A model generated the notes under the pieces. The model saw only the letters and a program-made list of their open reading frames with translations. It was not told the DNA's origin and searched no databases. A DNA stretch of 31,946 nt. Origin: an uncultured Collinsella sp. (GTDB taxonomy: Bacteria; Actinomycetota; Coriobacteriia; Coriobacteriales; Coriobacteriaceae). The stretch lies in assembly GCA_937896835.1 (NCBI GenBank), contig CALBOJ010000036.1, positions 1-31,946 on the forward strand, given 5' to 3'. Shown here piece after piece: positions 7,949 to 15,972 of this stretch. Within the stretch, counting starts at the first letter, position 1, and every line of letters begins with the position of its first letter. The position numbers were made by a program, and so were the translations under genes.

Positions 7949-9097
7949 TTAATCGAGGATGTCGTCGAGGGCGCTCTTGATACGGTCGGTCACCGACTTC
8001 TTACCGGATGCGACGTCATCGCCCATCTCGTCGGCAAAGGCACGAAGCAGCTCGCGCTGCTTGTTGGAGAGATTGGTGGGGACGAGCACGCGCAGCTGCA
8101 CGATCAGACGACCGCGCGAACCGCCACCGCCGATACGCGGCATGCCGTAATTGTTGACGCTCACGGTGTCACCGTACTGTGTGCCGGCGGGGACGCACAG
8201 CTTGACGACCTCGTCGGGCATAATGCCCTCGACCTCGATCTCGCAGCCGAGCGCAGCCTGCGCAATCGAGATATCGCTCACCAGATACAGGTCATCGCCG
8301 TTGCGCTTAAAACGCTCGTGGTCGGCGACACGCACGTTGACGATCAGGTCGCCCGACGGCTCGCCGCGAAGGCCGGCCTCGCCAAAGCCACTCACGCGCA
8401 GCTGGCGACCGGTCGATACACCGGCGGGAATATCGATGTCGATCTTTTCGTGAGAAGGCGTGCGGCCCTGGCCATCACAGGTCTCGCAGGGATGGTCGAT
8501 AATCGTGCCCTCGCCGTGGCAGTCGGGACAGGGCGAAGAGGACTGAACCTGGCCCAGGAACGAACGCTGGACCGTCGTGACATAGCCCGTGCCGTGGCAG
8601 CGGCTGCACTGCTTTTCCTGCGCGCCCTCGGCCCTACCGGTGCCGTTGCAATCCTCGCAGGGAGCAAGGCGGTCATAGCTGATCGTCTTTTTGCACCCGA
8701 GCGCCGCCTCCTCAAGGGTCACCGAAAGGGAGATAGCCATGTCACGGCCGCGACGACGCTCACGGCGATTTCGGGCGCCACCGCCGGCACCGCCGCCAAA
8801 GAACGACGAGAACAGGTCATCCATACCCATGCCGCCAAAGATATCGTTGATATCGACGTAGCCCGAGCCGCCAGGGCCGTCCGCGGTGCCGTAACGGTCG
8901 TAGTTAGCACGCTTCTGCTCGTCGGAAAGAACGGAATAAGCCTCGTTGAGCTCTTTGAATTTGGCCTCGGCCTCGGGGTCGTCCGAAACGTCCGGGTGTA
9001 CGGTACGGGCCTTCTTCAGAAACGCGCGCTTAATCGTCCGCGCGTCGGCATCCTTGTCGACGCCAAGTACCTCGTAGTAATCCCTATTTTCCGACAC
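7949..9097 (-). CDS. dnaJ: Chaperone protein DnaJ
   Basis: This type A Hsp40 co-chaperone delivers substrates to DnaK and stimulates its ATPase. The J domain occupies about residues 4-70 with HPD at 34-36. It is followed by a Gly/Phe-rich linker (FFGGGAGGGARN) and four CxxCxGxG zinc repeats at about 147-211 (CEDCNGTG, CSRCHGTG, CPDCHGEG, CETCDGQG). A full-length two-part C-terminal substrate domain ends at residue 382. The frame is open to 9163, but I place the start at the GTG at 9097 (VSENRDYYEVLG) because GGAAGGA lies 7 nt upstream and the J domain begins directly after. An 81-bp gap separates it from the upstream dnaJ-like gene. I saw no CIRCE element. Confidence 0.95.
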   Translation of the reverse strand: MSENRDYYEVLGVDKDADARTIKRAFLKKARTVHPDVSDDPEAEAKFKELNEAYSVLSDEQKRANYDRYGTADGPGGSGYVDINDIFGGMGMDDLFSSFFGGGAGGGARNRRERRRGRDMAISLSVTLEEAALGCKKTISYDRLAPCEDCNGTGRAEGAQEKQCSRCHGTGYVTTVQRSFLGQVQSSSPCPDCHGEGTIIDHPCETCDGQGRTPSHEKIDIDIPAGVSTGRQLRVSGFGEAGLRGEPSGDLIVNVRVADHERFKRNGDDLYLVSDISIAQAALGCEIEVEGIMPDEVVKLCVPAGTQYGDTVSVNNYGMPRIGGGGSRGRLIVQLRVLVPTNLSNKQRELLRAFADEMGDDVASGKKSVTDRIKSALDDILD

Positions 9098-9178
9098 GAC
9101 CGAATCCTTCCGACTTTCATTATTGTCACAGTGCGTCCTATACCCAAGCTGGGCCGGCCGCAAACAGAGGGGTTGATG

Positions 9179-10282
9179 TTATTGCATTCCGTAAGGCGAA
9201 AGCATGGCACGCTGCGAGCAGCTCGCAAACCAAACCGACACGAGCGCAAACATAAATCCGTTGGCAAAACCGTTGGCAAACTGCATCGCGCCGCGCTTCC
9301 ACCACAGCAGGCTGCGATGCAGTACGCCGTCCGAGAGCACCATGAACAGGCCCATGGCAAACGGAATAAAACACATCACGGCAAAGGCCGAGAACACACC
9401 CGAGATGGCCGACAACACCAAAAAAGGCGCCACGATGCCCATCAGGTAAAAACCGGTACGGGCCTTGCCTTCCAGGCGCTCGGCCTCAACATGGGCGCGA
9501 CCGACCAAATCGCCACCCGAGGCACCGTTGGTGCCGGCGTGACCCATACCGCCAATACGGACCTCGTCGCCATCGTGCGTGCCGGCAGGAAACTCAATTG
9601 TCTGCTCGGAGGTCACACGGGTCCGCCCGCTGCCGCCGCAATCGGGGCAGGGGTCGGCGACGACCTTACCGGAACCTCCGCACTCGGGGCAGACCGACTG
9701 AAACGTGCCGGCACCGAACAGAAAGGACAGGTCGACGTCGATGTGGCCACGACCGCCGCAGCTCGGACAGGTATGTGCATGCTCGGACGAGACGGAACCC
9801 GAGCCTCCGCAGTGACCACAGGTATCGAAGCGCGTATAGCGGACGGTCTTGCGGGCACCGCCCTTGGCCTCCTTGGCGTCGAGCTTAATATCGACGACCA
9901 CGTTGGCGCCGTTCTCGGGATTATAGGCAGCCTGCCCGCGACGCGGCTGGCCCCAGGCGCCACCAAAGGGAAAGCCGCCCTCAAAGGGATTACCATAGCC
10001 TGCGCTGCCGGCGTAGCCGCTGCCATAGGGCGAAGCCGTAGGAGCGCCGGCGAAGGGGTTGCCCGAGCGCATGGCGTCGTAGCGCGCACGCTTCTGCTCG
10101 TCCGAAAGCACGGCATAGGCCTCGGAAACCTCTTTGAACTTTTCCTCGGCATCCGGTTCTTTATTGACGTCCGGATGGAGCTTGCGGGCCTTTTGCTGGA
10201 AGGCCTTCTGTATATCACGCGAGGTGGCGTCCTTGGAGATACCCAAAATCTCGTAGTAATCTTTTTCGTTCATCGTCGCCAT
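9179..10282 (-). CDS. DnaJ-like protein with C-terminal membrane helices
   Basis: A second J-domain protein (367 residues). J domain at about 7-72 with HPD at 36-38; a Gly-rich linker with NPFEGG-type repeats at about 73-120; four zinc motifs at about 155-219 (CGHCGGSG, CPSCGGRG, CPECGGSG, CPDCGGSG); then one partial C-terminal domain (IEFPAGTHDGDEVRIGG). At about residue 278 the DnaJ fold stops and three hydrophobic segments follow (about 278-300, 300-318, 335-354). The zinc and J domains would thus sit at the membrane, probably facing the cytoplasm. The start is the ATG at 10282, with AGGAGGT 8-9 nt upstream; the upstream GTG lies before that ribosome binding site. It lies between hemW and dnaJ, where hrcA is common in relatives. 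The function is not known to me. Confidence 0.85.
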   Translation of the reverse strand: MATMNEKDYYEILGISKDATSRDIQKAFQQKARKLHPDVNKEPDAEEKFKEVSEAYAVLSDEQKRARYDAMRSGNPFAGAPTASPYGSGYAGSAGYGNPFEGGFPFGGAWGQPRRGQAAYNPENGANVVVDIKLDAKEAKGGARKTVRYTRFDTCGHCGGSGSVSSEHAHTCPSCGGRGHIDVDLSFLFGAGTFQSVCPECGGSGKVVADPCPDCGGSGRTRVTSEQTIEFPAGTHDGDEVRIGGMGHAGTNGASGGDLVGRAHVEAERLEGKARTGFYLMGIVAPFLVLSAISGVFSAFAVMCFIPFAMGLFMVLSDGVLHRSLLWWKRGAMQFANGFANGFMFALVSVWFASCSQRAMLSPYGMQ

Positions 10283-10340
10283 GCGCGGCAACCTCCTGCT
10301 CACAGCAGCGTATATATTGCGGTAATTCTACCCGAGCGAC

Positions 10341-11573
10341 CTAGGCTAGACCCCAAAACAGCTCGAACAGCACATTTCCATCGAGCCAGCCCAAGTGGGT
10401 GGGCGCTAAACGAGCACGGACGCGACCTGCGATAACGTCTTTCGAGATGACGCGCCCCGCATGTCCTTCAATATAATCGGGCACCCAAGTGGCAAGGCCC
10501 AACTCGAGCGCACGGTCACAGGCCGCCGCCAACTCATCTGCAGCGATCACGCTTGACAAGCGAACCAACAGGTCGGGCCCAATGCCACGCGTCATGCGGC
10601 AGGCGAGCATCAGATCCTCGGCCGCAGCCTCGCGCTGCGACAGATACTCGGCATCAAACGCCGTCGCATCATCGTCACGTTGCACCAAGCGCACGCGATA
10701 CGCATCGCCGCGAGCGGGCACGTCGGGAAACAGCCCGGCCAAGCGATCGAAATCCTCGGCGTCGAGCATACCGGCGGCAGAGCGACCCAAACCCAGATAG
10801 CCCCGTCCAGTCCAATAGGCAATGTTGTGGGCGCACTCATGTCCGTCGAGCGCGTAGCTTGCCACCTCATACGGGTGATAACCGGCCGCACCCAGACGCT
10901 CACGCGCTGTGTCCATGCACGCAGCCTGAAAATCCTCGTCGGGCTCGAGCGACTCGTCGCGACACGCCATGCGGTAGAGCGGCGTGCCCTCCTCGAGCGT
11001 GAGCGGGTACACCGACACATGATGCGGCGCCGCCGCCAAGACGCCATCGAGCGTGCGCTGCCAGCTTACGGCGGTCTGCCCGGGAAGACCGCACATCAGG
11101 TCGCAGGACACATCGAGCCCGGCATCCCTGACCATCGTGATGGCAGCGAGCGCCCGATTGGCATCGTGAATGCGGCCAATGGCGGTAAGTTCGGCGTTAT
11201 CGAGCGTTTGCACGCCCAGAGAGACGCGTGTGACACCAACCTTGGCGAGCGCAGCGGCAAACTCGGCGGTCAACGACTCTGGATTGGCCTCGCAGGTAAA
11301 CTCAACAGGCTTGCACCACGCAGAGATACGCCGGGCAAGTTCTACCAGACGCTCCCCTGCCAGCGACGGCGTGCCGCCACCAACATAGACGGTGCGGATG
11401 CCCTCGAGCGCTCCGGCGTCGCCAAAGGCATCGAGGCGCGCATACAGCTGCTCAAAATAGGCATCGAGCGCAGCGCTCAGGTCGCACGGAGCAAAACGGC
11501 GCGAGTCAAAGTCGCAGTACCTACACTTTTGGGCGCAAAACGGCACGTGCACGTACAGCGCGGTAACGGCCAC
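10341..11573 (-). CDS. hemW: Heme chaperone HemW, radical SAM
   Basis: A 410-residue member of the HemN/HemW family. The radical SAM motif is C13-x3-C17-x2-C20 followed by F22 (CAQKCRYCDF). The HNIAYW motif at 249-254, diagnostic of HemW, is present. True coproporphyrinogen dehydrogenases (HemN) have a longer N-terminus and an extra cysteine in the motif, so the older label oxygen-independent coproporphyrinogen III oxidase is less likely. HemW binds and transfers heme. The start is a GTG at 11573, 2 bp after the dusB stop, with GGAGG upstream. The lepA-hemW order is conserved in many bacteria; here dusB lies between them. Confidence 0.92.
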   Translation of the reverse strand: MAVTALYVHVPFCAQKCRYCDFDSRRFAPCDLSAALDAYFEQLYARLDAFGDAGALEGIRTVYVGGGTPSLAGERLVELARRISAWCKPVEFTCEANPESLTAEFAAALAKVGVTRVSLGVQTLDNAELTAIGRIHDANRALAAITMVRDAGLDVSCDLMCGLPGQTAVSWQRTLDGVLAAAPHHVSVYPLTLEEGTPLYRMACRDESLEPDEDFQAACMDTARERLGAAGYHPYEVASYALDGHECAHNIAYWTGRGYLGLGRSAAGMLDAEDFDRLAGLFPDVPARGDAYRVRLVQRDDDATAFDAEYLSQREAAAEDLMLACRMTRGIGPDLLVRLSSVIAADELAAACDRALELGLATWVPDYIEGHAGRVISKDVIAGRVRARLAPTHLGWLDGNVLFELFWGLA

Positions 11574-11575
11574 CG

Positions 11576-12619
11576 TTAGGCCTCCAGCGGATGAGCGGGC
11601 ACCGACCCGCCAGCGGCAAGTGCGGCCTCGCAGGCCACCACATCGCGCTCGATATCATCGACCAATGCCATGAACTCCTCGTATGTGGAGCAGCGCACCA
11701 CTTGGGCGCGCCAGGCGGCAGCATGGGGCATGCCCTTTAGATACCAGCTCGCGTACGTGCGGGCACGCGACATAAGCGGCAGCAGCTCGTGCGTGAGCGT
11801 CAGGTGCTCGCGCAGGGCATCCAGGCACTCGACCGAGCTACGCACCGGTACCGGCGTGCCATCGAGCGCAAGGGCGCGAGCATCGCCGAACACCCAGGGG
11901 TTGCCATAGATACCACGCGCGATGAACACGGCGCTGGCGCCGGAGCTGCGCAGACGCTCCGCCGCATCCTCGGCCGAGAAAACGTCGCCCGAACCGATCA
12001 CGGGAATCTCGACGGCATCTGCGACCTCATCGACGACCGACCAATCGGCCTGACCCGTATAGAGCTGCGTGGCACAGCGACCATGTACCGCCACCGCAGC
12101 TGCCCCTGCACCCTCGAGCATCTGGGCAAACGTCGCGGCATTGCGGTCTTCGGCGTAAAAGCCCTTACGGATCTTTACGGTCACGGGCACATGCGCCACG
12201 CCAACCGTCGCCTCGACGATTTTCTCGGCCAGCTCGGGCGTACGCATAAGCGCCGAGCCCTCGCCCTTGGTGACGACCTTGCGAGCCGGGCAGGCCATGT
12301 TGATGTCGATCAGCGACAGGCGATCGCCCACACGTTCCTCGACGGCAGCGACGGCGCTCGCAAACTGATCGGGCTTGGAGCCAAAGAGCTGCACGCAGAT
12401 CTGCTGCTCCTCATCGGCAGGCAGCACCAGGCGCCAGGTCTTATTGCTGGCATAGGCAAGACCTGCGACGCTTACCATCTCGCTGTAGGCAAGGTTGGCA
12501 CCGCGGCGGCGGCACATGATGCGATAGGCGGGGTCGGTTACGCCCGCCATGGGAGCCATAAGGAACGGCTGCTCGGCATAGGCAGCCAGCAGCCGCGTAC
12601 TGTATTCAGAGAGCGCCAT
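11576..12619 (-). CDS. dusB: tRNA-dihydrouridine synthase (DusB-type)
   Basis: A 347-residue FMN-dependent enzyme that reduces uridines in the tRNA D-loop. The TIM-barrel start LMAPMAGVTDPAYR, the catalytic cysteine in INMACPARKV (C110) and the FMN-phosphate segment VIGSGDVFS are clear. The overall pattern is DusB-like, although the paralogues DusA and DusC cannot be formally excluded. The ATG at 12619 lies 4 bp after the lepA stop and the ribosome binding site is weak, so translation is probably coupled to lepA. Two base pairs separate its end from hemW. The gene is more often found elsewhere, so its place between lepA and hemW is a local arrangement. Confidence 0.9.
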   Translation of the reverse strand: MALSEYSTRLLAAYAEQPFLMAPMAGVTDPAYRIMCRRRGANLAYSEMVSVAGLAYASNKTWRLVLPADEEQQICVQLFGSKPDQFASAVAAVEERVGDRLSLIDINMACPARKVVTKGEGSALMRTPELAEKIVEATVGVAHVPVTVKIRKGFYAEDRNAATFAQMLEGAGAAAVAVHGRCATQLYTGQADWSVVDEVADAVEIPVIGSGDVFSAEDAAERLRSSGASAVFIARGIYGNPWVFGDARALALDGTPVPVRSSVECLDALREHLTLTHELLPLMSRARTYASWYLKGMPHAAAWRAQVVRCSTYEEFMALVDDIERDVVACEAALAAGGSVPAHPLEA

Positions 12620-12623
12620 GAAC

Positions 12624-14435
12624 CTACTCGTCCACCTTGAGGATCGCCATAAAGGCCTCCTGCGGGACCTCGACCGAACCGATGGCCTTCATGCGCTTCT
12701 TGCCCTCTTTCTGCTTCTCGAGCAGCTTGCGCTTACGCGAAATATCGCCGCCGTAGCACTTGGCAAGCACGTCCTTGCGACGCGCCTTGACGGTGGAGCG
12801 GGCGATAATCTTGTTGCCGATGGCACCCTGAATAGGCACCTCGAACAGCTGGCGCGGAATGATTTCCTTGAGCTTGTCGCACAGACCGCGGGCCAGGCCA
12901 TAGGCCTTGTCCTTGTGCACGATAAACGAAAGCGCATCCACCTCGTCGCCCGAAAGCAGGATATCGAGCTTGACGAGCTCGGAGGGACGATACTCGTTGA
13001 ACTCATAATCGAGCGAGGCATAGCCCTTGGTGCGGCTCTTGAGCTGGTCAAAGAAGTCCAGGATGAGCTCGGCGAGCGGCATGTCAAAGCGCATCTCGAC
13101 CGATTTGCTCGTGAGATGGATCATATCGGTCGTAATGCCGCGGTGCTCGATAGCGAGTTGCATGACGGCACCCGTATACTCGGGCGGGCAGATAATTTTG
13201 GCCTTGAGGTAAGGCTCCTCGATGCGCTCGATGCGCGTAGCCTCGGGCAGATCCTGCGGGCTGCGGACATCAATCATCTCGCCGTCGGTCTTGTAGACGT
13301 GATAGTCCACCGAAGGGCTCGTGGCGATGAGGTCCAGATTGAACTCGCGCTCCAGACGCTCCTTGACGACCTCCATATGCAGCAGGCCCAAGAAGCCCAC
13401 GCGGAAACCAAAGCCGAGCGCCACCGAGGTCTCGGGTTCCCACACCAACGACGGGTCGTTGACATGCAGCTTATCGAGAGCGTCGCGCAGATTCTCGTAA
13501 TCCTTGTTGTCGATCGGGAACAGGCCCGTGTAGACCATAGGCTTGGCCTCGCGGTAACCGGGAAGCGGCTCGGGGCAGGGATTCGACGCCCACGTGAGGG
13601 TATCGCCCACGTGCACGGCCTCGGGATCCTTCAGACCCGTGACCACGTAGCCCACCTCGCCGACCGTCAGTGCGTCGACCGGCGTCTCGGCGGGACGCTT
13701 GACGCCCACGCCATCGACCAAAAAGTCGCCCTCGGCCTGCATCATGCGCAGGGTATCGCCCTTTTTGATGGAGCCGTCAAAGACGCGGACCGTGGCAACG
13801 ACGCCGCGGTATTCATCGAAATACGAGTCCAGGATGAGCGCCTTGAGCGGCGCGTTCGCATCGCCCTTGGGCGGAGAGATCAAAAATACGATGGACTCCA
13901 GCAGATCGTGAATGCCCTCGCCAGTCTTGCCCGATACGCATACGGCATCGTCAGCAGGAATCGCCAGGTCGTCCTCGATCTCGGTCTTGACCTCGTCGGG
14001 GTGTGCCGACGGCAGGTCGATCTTGTTGATAGCGGGCACGATATCCAGGTTGGCATTCATGGCGAGCGTCGCGTTGGAGACGGTCTGTGCCTCGACGCCC
14101 TGCGTGGCGTCGACGACGAGCACCGCACCCTCGCAGGCGGCCAGCGAACGCGAGACCTCGTAGGTAAAGTCAACATGGCCCGGCGTATCGATCAGGTTGA
14201 ACTGATACGTCTCGCCATCGTCGGCGTCATAGGAAACGCGGACGGCATTGGACTTGATCGTGATGCCGCGCTCGCGCTCGATATCCATGGTGTCAAGCAG
14301 CTGCGACTCCATGTCGCGCTCGTCGACGGTATGGGTGAGCTCGAGAATGCGGTCACTGATCGTGGACTTGCCATGGTCGATGTGCGCAACAATCGAGAAG
14401 TTGCGGATGTGGGAAATGTCAATTGAAGTATTCAT
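12624..14435 (-). CDS. lepA: Elongation factor 4 (LepA), ribosomal GTPase
   Basis: LepA/EF4 is a ribosome-associated translational GTPase implicated in initiation, subunit biogenesis and back-translocation. The 603-residue product (E. coli 599) has AHIDHGKST at about 17-25, the switch I region RERGITIKS, DTPGHVDF, NKID, and the LepA-specific C-terminal domain ending KAIGSVEVPQEAFMAILKVDE. The frame extends to 14495, but the ATG at 14435 (MNTSIDISHIRNFSI) fits the family. Upstream sequence would translate through the rpsT terminator. No good Shine-Dalgarno sequence precedes this ATG; instead a TAAGAT -10-like box ends 7 nt before it, suggesting a leaderless mRNA. It heads the long block ending at recO. 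Confidence 0.96.
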   Translation of the reverse strand: MNTSIDISHIRNFSIVAHIDHGKSTISDRILELTHTVDERDMESQLLDTMDIERERGITIKSNAVRVSYDADDGETYQFNLIDTPGHVDFTYEVSRSLAACEGAVLVVDATQGVEAQTVSNATLAMNANLDIVPAINKIDLPSAHPDEVKTEIEDDLAIPADDAVCVSGKTGEGIHDLLESIVFLISPPKGDANAPLKALILDSYFDEYRGVVATVRVFDGSIKKGDTLRMMQAEGDFLVDGVGVKRPAETPVDALTVGEVGYVVTGLKDPEAVHVGDTLTWASNPCPEPLPGYREAKPMVYTGLFPIDNKDYENLRDALDKLHVNDPSLVWEPETSVALGFGFRVGFLGLLHMEVVKERLEREFNLDLIATSPSVDYHVYKTDGEMIDVRSPQDLPEATRIERIEEPYLKAKIICPPEYTGAVMQLAIEHRGITTDMIHLTSKSVEMRFDMPLAELILDFFDQLKSRTKGYASLDYEFNEYRPSELVKLDILLSGDEVDALSFIVHKDKAYGLARGLCDKLKEIIPRQLFEVPIQGAIGNKIIARSTVKARRKDVLAKCYGGDISRKRKLLEKQKEGKKRMKAIGSVEVPQEAFMAILKVDE

Positions 14436-14442
14436 GCGGACT

Positions 14443-14448
14443 ATCTTA
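14443..14448 (-). promoter_or_regulatory. Putative -10 box for leaderless lepA transcript
   Basis: TAAGAT on the minus strand is followed by 7 nt (AGTCCGC) and then the lepA ATG, so transcription would begin at or very near the A of the start codon. No clear -35 is present; the T-run of the rpsT terminator occupies that region. Absence of a Shine-Dalgarno sequence supports the reading, but it remains a prediction. Confidence 0.4.
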
Positions 14449-14460
14449 CCCGAGCGGTAC

Positions 14461-14497
14461 AAAAAATGGAGCCTGTTCCATAAAACAGGCTCCATTT
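14461..14497 (-). terminator. Strong terminator of rpsT
   Basis: A perfect 14-bp stem (14464-14477 with 14484-14497, core TGGAGCCTGTT) has a 6-nt loop and continues into TTTTTT on the minus strand. It lies 34 bp after the rpsT stop and only 25 bp before the lepA start. Confidence 0.92.
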
Positions 14498-14531
14498 ATG
14501 CGCGTAATCTGTGTGGTGTGAAATTTACAAC

Positions 14532-14798
14532 TTAGGCGTTGATGCTGTTCACGAGCTTAGCAAGACCGGACTTGCGGTTGGAAGCCTGGTTCTTGTGGAT
14601 AACATGCTTAGCGGCAGCCATGTCGAGACGCTTGGTGACGGTCTTGAGGGCAGCCTGGGCCTTCTCGGCGTCGCCCTCGGCGACGGCGGACTGGACGTGC
14701 TTGGTCAGCGTCTTGAGCTCGGACTTGACAGCCTTGTTACGCATGCGAGCTGCCTCATTGGTGCGGATACGCTTCTTCTGAGACTTGATGTTTGCCAC
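14532..14798 (-). CDS. rpsT: 30S ribosomal protein S20
   Basis: This is an 88-residue primary 16S rRNA-binding protein rich in Ala, Lys and Arg, with the typical N-terminus ANIKSQKKRIRTNE and the C-terminal HKNQASNRKSGLAKLV. The open frame continues to 14867, but the start is the GTG at 14798 directly before ANIKSQ, with AAAGGA about 9 nt upstream. S20 genes in other bacteria also often use non-ATG starts (for example UUG in E. coli), which lowers initiation and assists autoregulation. The gene has its own promoter (14874-14879) and a very strong terminator, so it behaves as a single-gene unit inside the holA-lepA row. Confidence 0.95.
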   Translation of the reverse strand: MANIKSQKKRIRTNEAARMRNKAVKSELKTLTKHVQSAVAEGDAEKAQAALKTVTKRLDMAAAKHVIHKNQASNRKSGLAKLVNSINA

Positions 14799-14873
14799 TT
14801 CTGGAGTTCCTTTCGAGTTCCTTGCAAAAAATGTATGACACCTCTGAGACACGGTGAGGTCATGCAAGCGCCT

Positions 14874-14879
14874 ACTATA
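14874..14879 (-). promoter_or_regulatory. Putative extended -10 promoter of rpsT
   Basis: TGC-TATAGT on the minus strand forms an extended -10 element identical in core to that of rpmB. Transcription would start near 14867, giving a leader of about 69 nt that contains a GACCTC/GAGGTGTC hairpin. A TTGACA further upstream is too far (32 bp) to be its -35. Confidence 0.5.
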
Positions 14880-14931
14880 GCACGCTCCCCCTCAAAGGGA
14901 TAGAACGAATTTGTCAAATAGGCAGGTATCA

Positions 14932-15894
14932 TCACGATTTTCTCAAGATGTTCGTAATCCAGAGCAAAAGCGCGGTCTGAGAATCGGCCGAACCCTTGAG
15001 GGCGAGCTCCACATCGACCGCGCCCTCGAGCGCGGCAACGAGCTCTGCCATCGAAAAGCGACGTGCCCAGGTCAGGTGATTCTTGACCTGCCAGGACTGG
15101 AGCTTAAGTGTTGCAGCCAGCTCACGACCCTGTCCGCGCGCATCGAGCGCCTTGGCAACGATAAGCTCGCGGATGCGGCCGCACAGCAATGTGTAAGTCC
15201 ACACGTAGCTCTTGGCGGGCAGTAGATTGAAGAGCTCGAGCGAGCGTCGCATGTCACGGGCCGAGACCGCATTGAGAAAGTCCCAGGGCTGGACTTCGGC
15301 CGTGCGCACGATCCAGCGCTCCACATCGGCAAGCTCAATTTGGGGAGCCTCGACCATCTGGGCAAGCTTGGCCAAGTCGTTATCGATCATGCGGGTGTTC
15401 TCGCCCGAGCGCGAAACGAGCTCCTCGGCGGCGGCCGTCGAGATGGACTTTCCATGCTGCGTCGCCATCTGCTGCACGCGGCGCGGGAGCTCCCAGCGCT
15501 TGGTGCCCGAACAGTCGATCACGGCCTTCTTGTCAATCTTGGCGATCGCCTTGTAGAGGCGCGTGTTCTTGGCGAGTGAATCGGCTATGACAAGGCAAAC
15601 CGTCGTCGGGCTGGGACTCGCCAGATACTCGACAAGCGGCTCGGAGATCGCTTTGGCGAGTTTTGAGCAGCCGTCAAGGATTACCAGGCGAAACTCACTG
15701 CCCATGGGAAAGGTGTTGAGCGATCCGATAATCGACTCGATATCGGGGTCTTTGGTCATATCGCGCTCGTCGAGGTTGAACTCGACCATGCCCGTCTTTT
15801 CCAGACGCGCCTTCATACGCGAGACGGCATGGTCGCGTTTGACTCCGTCGGTACCGACGATCAGATATGCCGGCAACAGACCGGTTTCGGACAT
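14932..15894 (-). CDS. holA: DNA polymerase III delta subunit (HolA)
   Basis: The delta subunit of the clamp loader opens the beta clamp and loads it at primer junctions. The 320-residue protein shows the family N-terminus (LLPAYLIVGTDGVKRDHAVS), followed by the degenerate ATPase-like domain and the helical collar domain (AELVAALEGAVDVELALKGS). Sequence conservation is low, as is usual for delta. The frame reaches 15936, but the ATG at 15894 (MSETGLLPAY) is preferred because GGGAGGGG lies directly upstream. It follows comEC by 78 bp and precedes rpsT; the comEC-holA-rpsT order is widely conserved. Identity is supported by both sequence and context. Confidence 0.9.
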   Translation of the reverse strand: MSETGLLPAYLIVGTDGVKRDHAVSRMKARLEKTGMVEFNLDERDMTKDPDIESIIGSLNTFPMGSEFRLVILDGCSKLAKAISEPLVEYLASPSPTTVCLVIADSLAKNTRLYKAIAKIDKKAVIDCSGTKRWELPRRVQQMATQHGKSISTAAAEELVSRSGENTRMIDNDLAKLAQMVEAPQIELADVERWIVRTAEVQPWDFLNAVSARDMRRSLELFNLLPAKSYVWTYTLLCGRIRELIVAKALDARGQGRELAATLKLQSWQVKNHLTWARRFSMAELVAALEGAVDVELALKGSADSQTALLLWITNILRKS

Positions 15895-15972
15895 CGCGCT
15901 CCCCTCCCGCAGGCTCTCGTGTTTGTACCGTGCCATTCTAGCCCAGGGGTTGGTCCCGCGCCAACGACAGCA

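Noticed and set aside
9098..9178. Possible CIRCE heat-shock operator before dnaJ
   Set aside because: No TTAGCACTC-N9-GAGTGCTAA-like repeat is present in this gap or before the dnaJ-like gene.
7151..10435. A 1094-codon plus-strand open frame across mtaB, dnaJ and the dnaJ-like gene
   Set aside because: It is antisense to three well-supported genes, of low complexity, and no domain is recognisable. It results from the shared codon phase of high-GC genes.
10341..11573. Oxygen-independent coproporphyrinogen oxidase (HemN)
   Set aside because: The CxxxCxxC motif without the HemN-specific extra cysteine, together with HNIAYW, indicates HemW.
12618..14426. A 602-codon open frame opposite lepA
   Set aside because: It is an antisense shadow; lepA has full conservation on the other strand.
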